A stretch of DNA of 64,000 bases from Halorubrum aidingense JCM 13560 (lineage in GTDB: Archaea; Halobacteriota; Halobacteria; Halobacteriales; Haloferacaceae): assembly GCF_000336995.1 (NCBI RefSeq), contig NZ_AOJI01000026.1, positions 1-64,000 on the forward strand, read 5' to 3'. Numbering within the stretch: position 1 is the first letter of the stretch; every line of letters starts with the position of its first letter. The notes below the pieces were generated by a model. That model ran no database searches and was not told the origin of the DNA. It worked only from the letters and a program-made list of their open reading frames with translations. Made by a program: the position numbers and the translations under genes. Positions 1 to 8,038 of the stretch are shown one piece after another.

Positions 1-35
1 TGGAGAGGCGTGAGGCCGCGGTGTGGTGCGGTCGG
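1..35 (+). repeat. Dispersed GC-rich repeat, copy 1
   Basis: The first 35 bases match bases 12001-12035 with a few substitutions and a small length difference. Both begin tgg(a/g)gag(g/t)cgtgagg and continue into gcggt-rich sequence. Both are followed within about 75 bases by a TTTATAA or CTTATAA element. It is intergenic, lying 3' of the ornithine cyclodeaminase-family gene. The left edge is cut by the window. Confidence 0.5.
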
Positions 36-125
36 AGCCTCGGAGGTGGTCACCGCGCCAGCGACGATTTATAACCGAACGACGAGGGCGTTGGAGGCGC
101 TCACCGCCAACGCACTGATGCGGTA

Positions 126-1124
126 TTACTGCCCCGTAAGCGCCTCGCTCGCGGGCGCGAAGTCGATCGTCTTGCCTCGCCCCTTCTCGCTCGCCCGCTT
201 ATAAAGCATGTGCGCGGCCGCGACCGTCTCGATCCCGGTCCCGCCGGAGTCGAACACCGTCACCTCGTCGTCGCTCGTCCGGCCCGGATGCTCGCCGGCA
301 ACGACCTCACCCAAGTCGGCCGCGACGTGGTCCTCGTCGACGAGCCCCGCCTCGATCGCCGCGAGGAACGACCCCGCGTCCTGCGTCGCCCGCTCGCGAA
401 TGTCGGGGACGTACGTCGCCCGCGCGATCAGCTCGGGCGGCAGCTCGTTCTTCTTCGGGTGGTACTGCCCCATCGCCGTCACGTGGGTGCCGGGCTCGAC
501 GTCCGCGTCGTCGATCACGGGCTCGCTCGCGGTCGTCGCGGTGATCACCACATCGGCGCCGGCGACCGCCTCGCTCGCGCTGGCGACCGCCGACACGTCG
601 GCGTCGAGCCGTCCGGCGAACGCCTCGGCGAACGCCTCGCGGTTCTCGGAGGTCGGCGAGAAGACGCGCACCGCCTCGAACTCGCGGACGGTCGCGGTGG
701 TCGCGAGCTGACCGCGGGCCTGCGCGCCGCTGCCGATGACGGCGACTTCGGTCGCGTCCGCGCGGGCGAGCGCGTCGACGGCGACCGCACCCGCGGCGCC
801 CGTCTTAAACGGGTTCATCGAGGCGCCGTCGAGCAGCGCGAGCGGCTCGCCGGACGCGGCGTCGAACAGCGGCGTCATGAACCACGCGTCCTCGGCGCCG
901 AAGCCGGCGGAGTAGGTGTACCCGCCCATCGCGCCCGTCTCGGGGAGCACGGCGGCGTACGTGGTGAGCATGCCCGGCGGCTCGCGGTTGAACAGCTTCG
1001 TTCGCGGCTCCGCGGGCGCGCCCTCACCGATCTGCCGGTAGGCGTCGCGGACGACCGCGACGTAGTCGGCCGGCTCGGCGAGGTCGTCGACGTCGGCGCT
1101 CGACAGGAACAGGGCGTCGGTCAT
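126..1124 (-). CDS. Ornithine cyclodeaminase / mu-crystallin family protein
   Basis: This 332-aa cytosolic NAD(P)-dependent enzyme belongs to the ornithine cyclodeaminase, alanine dehydrogenase and mu-crystallin superfamily. The substrate-side half contains the conserved run KTGAAGAVAVDALAR near residues 108-122. The Rossmann dinucleotide motif VIGSGAQARGQ is near residues 129-139. AMGQYHPKKNEL near residue 218 and DSGGTGIE near residue 293 are also family-typical. The length matches the family norm of 320-350 aa. A TATA-like element (minus-strand CGTTTAGTCG) lies about 28 bases before the ATG, which supports this start and a leaderless transcript. The substrate cannot be read from sequence: ornithine deamination to proline, alanine dehydrogenase and ketimine reductase activities all occur in the family. 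Confidence 0.88.
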   Translation of the reverse strand: MTDALFLSSADVDDLAEPADYVAVVRDAYRQIGEGAPAEPRTKLFNREPPGMLTTYAAVLPETGAMGGYTYSAGFGAEDAWFMTPLFDAASGEPLALLDGASMNPFKTGAAGAVAVDALARADATEVAVIGSGAQARGQLATTATVREFEAVRVFSPTSENREAFAEAFAGRLDADVSAVASASEAVAGADVVITATTASEPVIDDADVEPGTHVTAMGQYHPKKNELPPELIARATYVPDIRERATQDAGSFLAAIEAGLVDEDHVAADLGEVVAGEHPGRTSDDEVTVFDSGGTGIETVAAAHMLYKRASEKGRGKTIDFAPASEALTGQ

Positions 1125-1198
1125 ACGCGACCGCTCGGCGCGGAGCGACTAAACGGTACAGGAAAGCGGAACCGCCCTCGAACGCGCGATCACCTCTC

Positions 1199-1552
1199 TC
1201 AGTCGGACGCGCCGCCCGTCCGCGACCGCCCGGAGTACCGATCGAACGGGCGGTTGACGGCCCCGCCGTCCGACGGTCCGTCCGGTCGATCGAACGAGTG
1301 TCCGACCGATCGTCCCGTCGTCGATCCGTCCGGCCGCCTCGTGGGCGATCCGCCCGCCCGCCCGCCGGCCGCGCGTCCCTCGCCGTCGACTGGACCGTTG
1401 ACAAACATCGCGTGGGCGATGAGCCCCGCCGCCGCCGCGGCGCCCGCGGGGAGCGCCGCCGTCAGCGACAGCCCGACCAAGTTCAAAAAGGCGGTCACAC
1501 CGATCAGAGCGGCCGGGATGAGTCCGAGAATGTAGTCGTAGTAGCCAGTCAT
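1199..1552 (-). CDS. Small haloarchaeal membrane protein with Arg/Gly-rich tail
   Basis: This 117-aa protein is of unknown function. The first 50 residues form two hydrophobic segments, about residues 5-25 and 28-50. The second half (about 55-117) is hydrophilic, rich in Gly, Arg, Asp and Ser, and low in complexity. Its DNA has a repetitive ccgaccgatcg character. An AT-rich TATA element (1581-1590) sits about 33 bases upstream of the ATG on the minus strand. The N-terminal membrane hairpin resembles small conserved haloarchaeal proteins. The tail could be poorly conserved or contain a wrong stop. I do not recognise a named family. Confidence 0.6.
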   Translation of the reverse strand: MTGYYDYILGLIPAALIGVTAFLNLVGLSLTAALPAGAAAAAGLIAHAMFVNGPVDGEGRAAGGRAGGSPTRRPDGSTTGRSVGHSFDRPDGPSDGGAVNRPFDRYSGRSRTGGASD

Positions 1553-1733
1553 ACTCAGCCGTATACTAGTGCAAAATGCCTATTAAATTTTTCTCGTGGT
1601 TCGGTGTGTGACGTGCCGAGTTCACACCGAAGTTTCTCATAAGTTATGGCGGCGATGAGTCGGCGGCGCACAAAACACGACGACCCGCGAAAAACGAACG
1701 AACCGCAAAAAGCAGCCGGTGCGCGGCGTGCGC

Positions 1734-2144
1734 CTACCGGAGTTTGAAGTACAGCGCGCGCCACCCGCCGAGCGCGACCGAACCGAGCACGAGCATGATC
1801 ACGATGAACGCGGGCGCGGCGCCGCCGGAGAAGACGAACGCGCGGAGCACGAAGCCGACCGCGGCCGCCGGGATCCACGACCGGATCACGAGCGGAACCG
1901 ACGACTTCGCGGTCTCGACTGCGCCGGCCGAGTACGCGCCCACGAGCGGCGCGACGAGGACCCAGCCGATGAGGAAGGGCGCGTACACTTCGAGCAGGTA
2001 CAGGGGGTTCGCCGCCAGGAACTCCGGCGCCTGGTGGCTGAGCGTCCCCACGGTCAACAGCGCGATCAACGCGAGCAGGTCACCGACCGCGAGCGGTACG
2101 GCACCCCGATCGAGACGGCGAGCGAGGAACGACGAGTCGTCCAT
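1734..2144 (-). CDS. DUF3054-type integral membrane protein
   Basis: The 136-aa protein has four predicted membrane segments, at about residues 16-36, 52-72, 85-105 and 110-130. The arrangement and a length of about 130 aa fit the DUF3054 family of haloarchaea and actinobacteria, whose function is unknown. The family call rests on memory of the pattern PLxxGDLLAL near the N-terminus and a GWRALYFKLR-type C-terminus. The gene stands alone between glyA and the small membrane gene. No catalytic residues can be pointed to. Confidence 0.7.
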   Translation of the reverse strand: MDDSSFLARRLDRGAVPLAVGDLLALIALLTVGTLSHQAPEFLAANPLYLLEVYAPFLIGWVLVAPLVGAYSAGAVETAKSSVPLVIRSWIPAAAVGFVLRAFVFSGGAAPAFIVIMLVLGSVALGGWRALYFKLR

Positions 2145-2280
2145 GTCGAGCCGTCGGGGCCGCGCCTACTTTGTACGTACGGATTCGGTCCGGCGGTGAC
2201 CGCCCGGCGGGAGCGGTGTCGATCGCGGCGTCGGTAAGGGGTCAGCGAGCGGGTCGACGATCGTGGCGCCGATCGCGGCG

Positions 2281-3528
2281 CTACTCGTAGAGCGGGTGCT
2301 CCTCGCAGAGTTCGACGACGCGCTCGCCGACCTCGTAGATGACGTCCTCGCTGTCGACGTTGTCGATGACTCGGTAGATGAGGTCGCCGACCTCGGCGAT
2401 GACCTCCTCGTCGAAGCCGCGGGTGGTGACCCCGGCGGTGCCGACGCGGATGCCCGACGGGTTGAACGGCGAGCGCGTCTCGCCCGGTACCGTGTTCCCG
2501 TTGAGCACGATGTTCGCCGCCGCGAGCGCGTCCTCGGCGTCGCCGCCCGGCAGGTCCGGATGCGAGTCGCGGAGGTCGACCAGGACGAGGTGGTTGTCGG
2601 TGCCGCCCGAGACGAGCGAGAGGCCGTGGCCCTGCAGCGTTTCCGCGAGCACCTCGGCGTTGTCGACGACTTGCTGTGCGTACTCGTCGAATTCCGGTTC
2701 GAGCGCCTCCTTGAATCCGACCGCCTTGCCGGCGACGTTGTGCATCAGCGGGCCGCCCTGCCCGCCGGGGAACACCGCCTTGTCGATGTCGTCGGCGAAC
2801 TGCTCGTCACACATCACGATCCCGCCGCGGCCGGCGCGGATCGTCTTGTGCGTCGAGCCGGTGACGAAGTCGGCGACCCCGACGGGCGAGGGGTGAACGC
2901 CCGCGGCGACGAGTCCGGTGATGTGCGCGATGTCGGCGAGGTGGTAGGCGTCGACCGCGTCGGCGGCCGCCTGGATCTCCTCCCAGTCGACCGTCCGCGG
3001 GTACGCGGAGTACCCGGAGACGATGATGTCGGGCTCGAACGACTCGGCGGCCTCGCGCAGCCCTTCGTAGTCGATGTAGCCGGTGTCGGCGTCGACCTCG
3101 TACTGTTCGACCTCGTAGATCTGCCCCGTGAAGTTCGCGGGGTGGCCGTGCGAGAGGTGCCCGCCGTGGGTCAGATCGAGCGAGAGGATCTTGTCGCCCG
3201 GGTCGAGTACCGCGTAGTAGACGGCCTGGTTGGCCTGCGTGCCGGAGTGCGGCTGGACGTTGACGTGGTCGGCGCCCCACAGCGCTTTCGCGCGCTCGAT
3301 CGCGAGCTCCTCGACGTCGTCGGCGTACTCGCAGCCGGCGTAGTACCGAGCCCCGGGGTACCCCTCGGCGTACTTGTTGGTGAGGACGCTCCCCTGCGCC
3401 TCCAGGACGGCCTCGCTGACGTGGTTCTCGCTGGCGATCATCGCGAGCGTCTGCTCCTGTCTGTCGCGCTCGCCCGCCAGCGCGTCGGCGACTGCCGGGT
3501 CGACTTCCCGGACGTGCTCTGTGTCCAT
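2281..3528 (-). CDS. glyA: Serine hydroxymethyltransferase
   Basis: GlyA (415 aa) is a PLP enzyme that interconverts serine and glycine and loads one-carbon units onto tetrahydrofolate, the folate carrier used by haloarchaea. The PLP lysine is K228 in the family motif GSTHKTIRAGRGG. NKYAEGYPGARYY (51-63), HGGHLSHG (121-128) and LADIAHITGL (198-207) are also diagnostic. The length is normal. The ATG is supported by a TATA element 28 bases upstream. The neighbour across the divergent promoter is a TbsP-type regulator, which does not by itself imply a regulatory link. Confidence 0.97.
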   Translation of the reverse strand: MDTEHVREVDPAVADALAGERDRQEQTLAMIASENHVSEAVLEAQGSVLTNKYAEGYPGARYYAGCEYADDVEELAIERAKALWGADHVNVQPHSGTQANQAVYYAVLDPGDKILSLDLTHGGHLSHGHPANFTGQIYEVEQYEVDADTGYIDYEGLREAAESFEPDIIVSGYSAYPRTVDWEEIQAAADAVDAYHLADIAHITGLVAAGVHPSPVGVADFVTGSTHKTIRAGRGGIVMCDEQFADDIDKAVFPGGQGGPLMHNVAGKAVGFKEALEPEFDEYAQQVVDNAEVLAETLQGHGLSLVSGGTDNHLVLVDLRDSHPDLPGGDAEDALAAANIVLNGNTVPGETRSPFNPSGIRVGTAGVTTRGFDEEVIAEVGDLIYRVIDNVDSEDVIYEVGERVVELCEEHPLYE

Positions 3529-3552
3529 GTACGAACGCCGGTTCGATCGCGC

Positions 3553-3559
3553 ATTAATC
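3553..3559 (-). promoter_or_regulatory. TATA box of glyA
   Basis: The minus-strand element GATTAAT is centred about 28 bases before the glyA ATG, so the transcript is expected to be leaderless or nearly so. Confidence 0.55.
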
Positions 3560-3712
3560 CTTCCGTCACGGCAGCGACGCCGGGCGGCTCATTGACGACC
3601 GGTGACGGCTGACGACGCCGGGCGGTCGAGGGCGTCCCGATCCCGAATCGCTGATCTCCGATTTTCGGCGGTTTAGGGGCCTGATAACGGGTTGTTCACT
3701 CTCGATATCCCG

Positions 3713-3725
3713 TTAATATTAAATA
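3713..3725 (+). promoter_or_regulatory. TATA region with a TTAATATTAA palindrome before the TbsP-type gene
   Basis: The perfect 10-base palindrome TTAATATTAA (3713-3722) runs into TATTAAAT, which lies about 32 bases before the ATG at 3754. Overlap of a dyad with a TATA box is a typical archaeal repressor layout. Autoregulation is inferred, not shown. Confidence 0.4.
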
Positions 3726-3753
3726 CGCAACTTGCTTTTATCCGGAGAGATAT

Positions 3754-4569
3754 ATGGTATCGAATTTGTTGGAGGCAGACGTCGAGAACGTCCTTGAGAC
3801 GGCGTTCACCGGGGGCGACGAGGAGCTGCTCGTCGTCGACCCCTCCGCGGAGACGATCGTATCGCTGATCGAGGCCGCCGTCGACCGTGACGACCTCCCG
3901 TCGATGTCGATGCTCGCCGACGAACGGACCCTGAAGGAGGTGATGGACGACTTCCTCGTCGCGTCGAAGGCCGCCGATCTCGTCGCTGACGGGCGGCTCA
4001 CGCTTCGCGTGCTCGCGGACGAGGTCGACAACTCGCTTTTCGTTTCGGCGTCGCGCGTCGTCGCGCTCGTGAGTTCCGGCGAGCGCGTGGCCGCGCTCTC
4101 GACGGACGACGGCGAGTTCGTCGACGCGGTTTTCGAGACCCACAGCGCCGCCTTCGAGGCGGCCGAGGAGTTCGGGCTCCGAACCCCCGCTATCAGTCGC
4201 GTCCGAGAGACGCTGGCGGCGGAGATCGACGAGGAGACCCGCGACGACTTCGACGCGGTGCTCGCCTCGATCGGTTCGGCCGACGGGGAGGGCGACACGC
4301 TCGACGAGGTGACGGTCTCCCTGCTCGTGGCCGCGAAAAACGACGTGCTCCTCTACGACATCTCGAAATGGGGCGAAGACGTCGGGATCGCCTCGAAAGC
4401 GACGTTCTCCCGCACGAAAACCCGGCTCGAGGACCTCGGGATCATCGACACCGAAAAGGTCCCGATCGACGTCGGTCGGCCGCGGCTCCGCCTGAAACTC
4501 GGCGACGAGCGGCTTCACGGCGTCGGCGCCGACGAACTCGCCGGCGTCGTCGCCGAGATCATGGCGTAG
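3754..4569 (+). CDS. tbsP: TbsP-type (DUF5821) transcriptional regulator
   Basis: This 271-aa protein has the layout of the haloarchaeal TbsP/DUF5821 family. An N-terminal region (about 1-170) is followed by a winged-helix segment (about 185-271) containing DISKWGEDVGIASKATFSR and the turn TRLEDLGIIDTEKVPI. From memory, TbsP of Haloferax controls sugar-catabolism genes together with TrmB/GlpR-type regulators. Family assignment comes from overall pattern and N-terminal sequence (MVSNLLEADVENVLETAF), so the symbol is tentative. The gene stands alone, divergent from glyA and followed by the YcaO gene. The start is the only ATG near the promoter, 32 bases after the TATA element. Confidence 0.65.
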   Translation: MVSNLLEADVENVLETAFTGGDEELLVVDPSAETIVSLIEAAVDRDDLPSMSMLADERTLKEVMDDFLVASKAADLVADGRLTLRVLADEVDNSLFVSASRVVALVSSGERVAALSTDDGEFVDAVFETHSAAFEAAEEFGLRTPAISRVRETLAAEIDEETRDDFDAVLASIGSADGEGDTLDEVTVSLLVAAKNDVLLYDISKWGEDVGIASKATFSRTKTRLEDLGIIDTEKVPIDVGRPRLRLKLGDERLHGVGADELAGVVAEIMA

Positions 4570-4676
4570 ATTCGAAGACCGGAACTCGAGACGCGCGGCG
4601 TCGACGCCCCCCGGTCGCCGGCGACTCGAACGCCTCCACCCGCGGCTTTTTTCCGCTGCTTCGCGTCGGAGCGCAC

Positions 4677-6368
4677 ATGGACATCGGACTTGTCGGCGAG
4701 GGCCCCGCGGTCGACGCCGTCGGCGCCGCGCTCGGCGACGTGGACGTGAACGTGCTGCCGGTCGAGACGGGGCTTTTGGACGGGGTCGACCTCGCAGTCG
4801 TCGTCGACACCGCCGGATCGGCGGCGTTCGAGGCCGCGAACGACCTGCTCGACCGCTGGGTCGCGATCGAAGTGGGCGGGGTCGGCGGCGTTCCCCTCGA
4901 GGAGGTCGACGCCGCTGTGACCGTCTTCGACGACGCCTGCTACGACTGCCTTCGCCGGCGAGTCGTGAGCGGCGGGGCAGAGCCGGCCGACGCGCCGCGC
5001 GGGCGCCGCTCGGCGGTGCGCTACGCGGGGGCCGTGGCCGGTCGGCGGACGATCCAACTCCTCGCGGGCGACGCAGTCGCCGACACGGTCGTCGAGGTTC
5101 CCGGCCCCGAACGGACGCTCCTCCCGGTGCCGGGGTGTGAGTGCGGGACCGATCCCAGCGACGCGCTGCCGCGATCCCACGAGGAGCGGTCGCTGTCGGC
5201 CGCCATCGAACGCGCCGAGCGGGCGGTCGACCCGCGGATCGGCGCGCTCTCAGAGGTCGGCGAGCAGGAGTCGTTCCCGGTGCCGTACTACGTCGCGCGG
5301 ACCGCGGACACGACGCCCTTCTCCGACGCGCGGGCCGCCGAGTTCGGGGGCGGCGTCGACGCGGACTGGGACGGCGCGTTCATGAAGGCGCTCGGCGAGG
5401 GGTTAGAGCGGTACGCCGCGGGAATCTACCGCGAGGCGTCGTTCACCCGCGCCGCGGCCGCGACCGTTCCGAACCCGGTGACGCCGGCGGCGTTCGTCCG
5501 CCCCGAGAGCGCGGCGGCCTACGACCGGGACGACCGGCTCGCGTGGGTCACGGGCGCGGACCTCGCGACCGGCGACGTAGCGAGTCTCCCGGCCGAGTTC
5601 GTCCACTTCCCGCCGCCGCAGCGCCGGTACCGCCCCGCGATCACGACGGGGCTCGGATTGGGGAACTCCGGCCCCGAGGCGGCGCTGTCGGGGCTGTACG
5701 AGGCGATCGAGCGCGACGCGACGATGACGAGTTGGTACTCGACCGCCGACCCGCTGGGGATCGAGATCGACGACCCGGTCGTCGCGGAGCTGGAGAAGCG
5801 CGCACGCGCCGAGTCGCTCTCGGTGACCCCGCTTCTGGTCACGACCGACGTCGACGTGCCCGTCGTCGCCGTCGGCGTCCACCGCGACGGCGAGTGGCCG
5901 CGGTTCGCCGCGGGGTCCGGTGCGGACCTCGATCCGGTCGCCGCCGCGCGGAGCGCGCTCGCGGAGGCGCTCCAGAACTGGACTGAGCTCCGGTCGATGG
6001 GCGAGGACGCCGCCGACGGAGAGGGCGCCGCGATAGGGCATCACGCCGGCTTCCCCGACGAGACGCGGGCGTTCTTCGACCCGGACGCGTCGGTCCCCGC
6101 CGACTCGCTCGGCGACCCGGCGCTTTCGGGCGCCGAGGAGCTCGACGCCGTCGTCGAGCGCGTCGAGGCGGTCGGGCTCGACGCCTACGTCGCCCGGCTC
6201 ACGACCCGAGACCTCGCCGCGCTCGGCTTCGAGGCGGTCCGAGTGCTCGTTCCGGGCGCGCAGCCGCTGTTTACGGGTGACCCCTTCTTCGGTGACCGCG
6301 CCCACGACGTGCCCCGATCGATGGGGTTCGAGCCGGCGCTCGACAAGCCGTACCACCCGTTCCCGTGA
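4677..6368 (+). CDS. YcaO-domain protein (azoline/thioamide-type cyclodehydratase family)
   Basis: This 563-aa protein has two parts. Residues 1-175 begin with a Rossmann-like GLVGEGPAVDAVG and contain two Cys pairs, CYDC and CEC, that look like a zinc site; this resembles the E1/Ocin-ThiF-like partner of TOMM synthetases. Residues 190-563 are a YcaO ATP-grasp-like domain with the family acidic motifs GEGLERYAAG, YEAIERDATM and SALAEALQNW. The C-terminus is proline-rich (KPYHPFP), reminiscent of the PxPxP end of azoline-forming YcaO proteins. YcaO enzymes phosphorylate a backbone amide so that it can cyclise or become a thioamide. No short precursor-peptide gene was found nearby, so the substrate is unknown. 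ATG 4677 begins the Rossmann motif; the frame is open further upstream but that part is not protein-like. Confidence 0.85.
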   Translation: MDIGLVGEGPAVDAVGAALGDVDVNVLPVETGLLDGVDLAVVVDTAGSAAFEAANDLLDRWVAIEVGGVGGVPLEEVDAAVTVFDDACYDCLRRRVVSGGAEPADAPRGRRSAVRYAGAVAGRRTIQLLAGDAVADTVVEVPGPERTLLPVPGCECGTDPSDALPRSHEERSLSAAIERAERAVDPRIGALSEVGEQESFPVPYYVARTADTTPFSDARAAEFGGGVDADWDGAFMKALGEGLERYAAGIYREASFTRAAAATVPNPVTPAAFVRPESAAAYDRDDRLAWVTGADLATGDVASLPAEFVHFPPPQRRYRPAITTGLGLGNSGPEAALSGLYEAIERDATMTSWYSTADPLGIEIDDPVVAELEKRARAESLSVTPLLVTTDVDVPVVAVGVHRDGEWPRFAAGSGADLDPVAAARSALAEALQNWTELRSMGEDAADGEGAAIGHHAGFPDETRAFFDPDASVPADSLGDPALSGAEELDAVVERVEAVGLDAYVARLTTRDLAALGFEAVRVLVPGAQPLFTGDPFFGDRAHDVPRSMGFEPALDKPYHPFP

Positions 6369-6397
6369 CGGCCCCGCCGCTTGCCCCATCCTGCCGG

Positions 6398-6403
6398 TTT
6401 AAG
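6398..6403 (+). promoter_or_regulatory. TATA box of the cupin gene
   Basis: TTTAAG within GGTTTAAGTCG is centred 27 bases before the cupin ATG, giving a predicted leaderless transcript separate from the YcaO gene. Confidence 0.55.
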
Positions 6404-6426
6404 TCGCTCGCGGTGCCGGTTCCGCC

Positions 6427-6765
6427 ATGGACGTAGTTCAGGACGCGGACGTCGAGGCGGTCGAGGCGGTCGAGGACGTCTTCCTCACGCAGGGCGCCGC
6501 CGGCGAGAAGATGAGCGTACAGGAGTTCGTCATCGAGCCGGGCGCCGACGTCCCGACCCACGACCACCCGCACGAGCAGGTCGGCGTGATCACCGCGGGG
6601 ACCGCGACGTTCGTCGTCGACGGCGAGGACATCCTGGTCGGCCCGGGCGACACGTACGTCATCCCGAGCGGCGAGCCGCACGCGGCGCGCAACGACGGCG
6701 ACGACCCCGTCGTCGGCTACGACATCTTCTCGCCGCCGCGGACGAACCCGGACTGGCAGGAGTGA
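6427..6765 (+). CDS. Small cupin-domain protein
   Basis: This 112-aa protein is a single double-stranded beta-helix. Cupin motif 1 is seen as PTHDHPHEQVGVITAG (about residues 42-57), supplying three His and one Glu for a metal. Motif 2 is PGDTYVIPSGEPHAARN (about 76-92). The length is normal for a one-domain cupin. Such proteins may be isomerases, dioxygenases or sugar binders, and sequence alone does not decide. It has its own TATA box 27 bases upstream, so it is not necessarily cotranscribed with the YcaO gene ending 58 bases earlier. Confidence 0.9.
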   Translation: MDVVQDADVEAVEAVEDVFLTQGAAGEKMSVQEFVIEPGADVPTHDHPHEQVGVITAGTATFVVDGEDILVGPGDTYVIPSGEPHAARNDGDDPVVGYDIFSPPRTNPDWQE

Positions 6766-6933
6766 GTCGGCGGCGGCGCACCGTCGACGGCGATTTATAA
6801 GCCGAGCGAGTGGCGAGAACGGCCATTTATAAATAAGACGCGTAGCCGGCGCGGTCGGCTCGCCCCGCGTTCCGGGGCAACTCCCGCCACAGTCGGCCGC
6901 CCTTTATGAGTCCGTCCCGAACGGAGAGTAAGC
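6766..6933 (+). other. Intergenic region with TTTATAA elements and a repeat-like hairpin
   Basis: Two elements, GATTTATAAGCC (near 6789) and CATTTATAAATAAG (near 6823), are followed by gctcgcc, a CCCCGCG-TT-CCGGGG-type hairpin and ggcaact (6858-6882). The end of the repeat at 12028-12045 has the same gctcgcc...ggcaact frame without the hairpin. No reading frame was found here. It may supply a promoter for the GHMP gene. Confidence 0.35.
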
Positions 6934-8013
6934 ATGGCACGCGCGAGCGCCGGGGGACGGCTCCACTTCGGGTTCTGTAACCTGAGCCTGTCGCACGAGC
7001 GGCTGTACGGCGCCCTCGGTCTCGGGCTCGCGGAGCCGCGCGTCGTCGTCGACGCGGAGCGGGCGGACGCGGTGAGGGTCGCGGTCGACGGTTCCGGCGG
7101 CGGTTCCGGCACCGGTTCCGACGGCGGTGCCAGCACCGGTTCCGACGGCGGCCCCGACCGTTCCGTCGCCGCCGACGTTCGCGAGTACGCGGCGGTCGCC
7201 GCCGACCTCCTCGGCGTCGACGGCGCTCGGGTCACCGTCCGCGAGTCGTTACCGCGCCACGCCGGGCTCGGCAGCGGAACGCAGTTGGCCGCGGCGACGC
7301 TCGCGGCCGTCGCGGCCGCCCACGACCGCCCGGCCCGCGTTCGAGAGCGCGCTCCGGCGCTCGGTCGGGGCGGTCGATCGGGGATCGGCGTCGCCACGTT
7401 CGAGGGCGGCGGCTTCGTCCTCGACGCGGGCCACCCGACCGCCCGGTTCACGACCGACCGGCCCGCCGACGGCGCGTGGACCGTTCCGCCGGTGGCGGCG
7501 CGCCACCCCGTCCCCAACGACTGGCGGTTCCTGCTCGTGCGCCCCGACGCGGACCCGGGGCGGAACGGGGCCGCCGAGGACGACGCGATGCGGACCGCGG
7601 TCGAGCGCGCGGAGCCGGGGCTCGCCGACCGGATCGGCGGGATCGTCACCCGCCGCGTGCTCCCGTCGATCGCGACGGGCAACGCCGAGCGGTTCGGCGC
7701 GGCGGTCGCGGAGATCGGTCGGCTCAACGGCGCGTGGTACGCCGACGAGCAGGGCGGCGTCTATCGACCGCCCGTCGGCGACGTGGTGGCGTCGCTGTCG
7801 GAGTCCGCGGCCGTGTTCGGTGCCGGCCAGTCGTCGTGGGGGCCGACGGTGTACGGCGTCACCGATACGACGCGCGCTGAGGCGGCCGCGGCGGCCGGCG
7901 AGCGCGCGCTCGACGAGGCGGGCGTCGAGGGGTCCGTCTCCGTGGTCGAGGCGGCCAACGGGGGAGCGAGGGTGCGGTCCTCGATCGACCGCTCGGACGA
8001 GCAACAACACTAA
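6934..8013 (+). CDS. GHMP-family protein of the beta-RFAP synthase type
   Basis: This 359-aa cytosolic protein belongs to the GHMP kinase superfamily, in the branch annotated as beta-ribofuranosylaminobenzene 5'-phosphate synthase. The N-terminus GGRLHFGFCNLS and the GHMP phosphate-binding loop LPRHAGLGSGTQLAAA (about residues 107-122) are typical. A Gly/Ser-rich loop (about 52-73) is an acidic halophile insertion. The best-known reaction, condensing p-aminobenzoate with PRPP, starts methanopterin synthesis in methanogens. Haloarchaea use folates, so the physiological role here is uncertain. The ATG at 6934 starts the conserved region. Confidence 0.82.
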   Translation: MARASAGGRLHFGFCNLSLSHERLYGALGLGLAEPRVVVDAERADAVRVAVDGSGGGSGTGSDGGASTGSDGGPDRSVAADVREYAAVAADLLGVDGARVTVRESLPRHAGLGSGTQLAAATLAAVAAAHDRPARVRERAPALGRGGRSGIGVATFEGGGFVLDAGHPTARFTTDRPADGAWTVPPVAARHPVPNDWRFLLVRPDADPGRNGAAEDDAMRTAVERAEPGLADRIGGIVTRRVLPSIATGNAERFGAAVAEIGRLNGAWYADEQGGVYRPPVGDVVASLSESAAVFGAGQSSWGPTVYGVTDTTRAEAAAAAGERALDEAGVEGSVSVVEAANGGARVRSSIDRSDEQQH

Positions 8014-8038
8014 GCCGAGCGCCGACGCCTTACGGAAT

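Noticed and set aside
210..1535. A 441-codon open frame opposite the ornithine cyclodeaminase-family gene
   Set aside because: Arg-rich translation, no motifs, and complete overlap with a clear gene on the other strand; typical of high-GC antisense frames.
2263..3612. A 449-codon frame opposite glyA
   Set aside because: glyA has all catalytic motifs on the minus strand; the opposite frame is a composition artefact.
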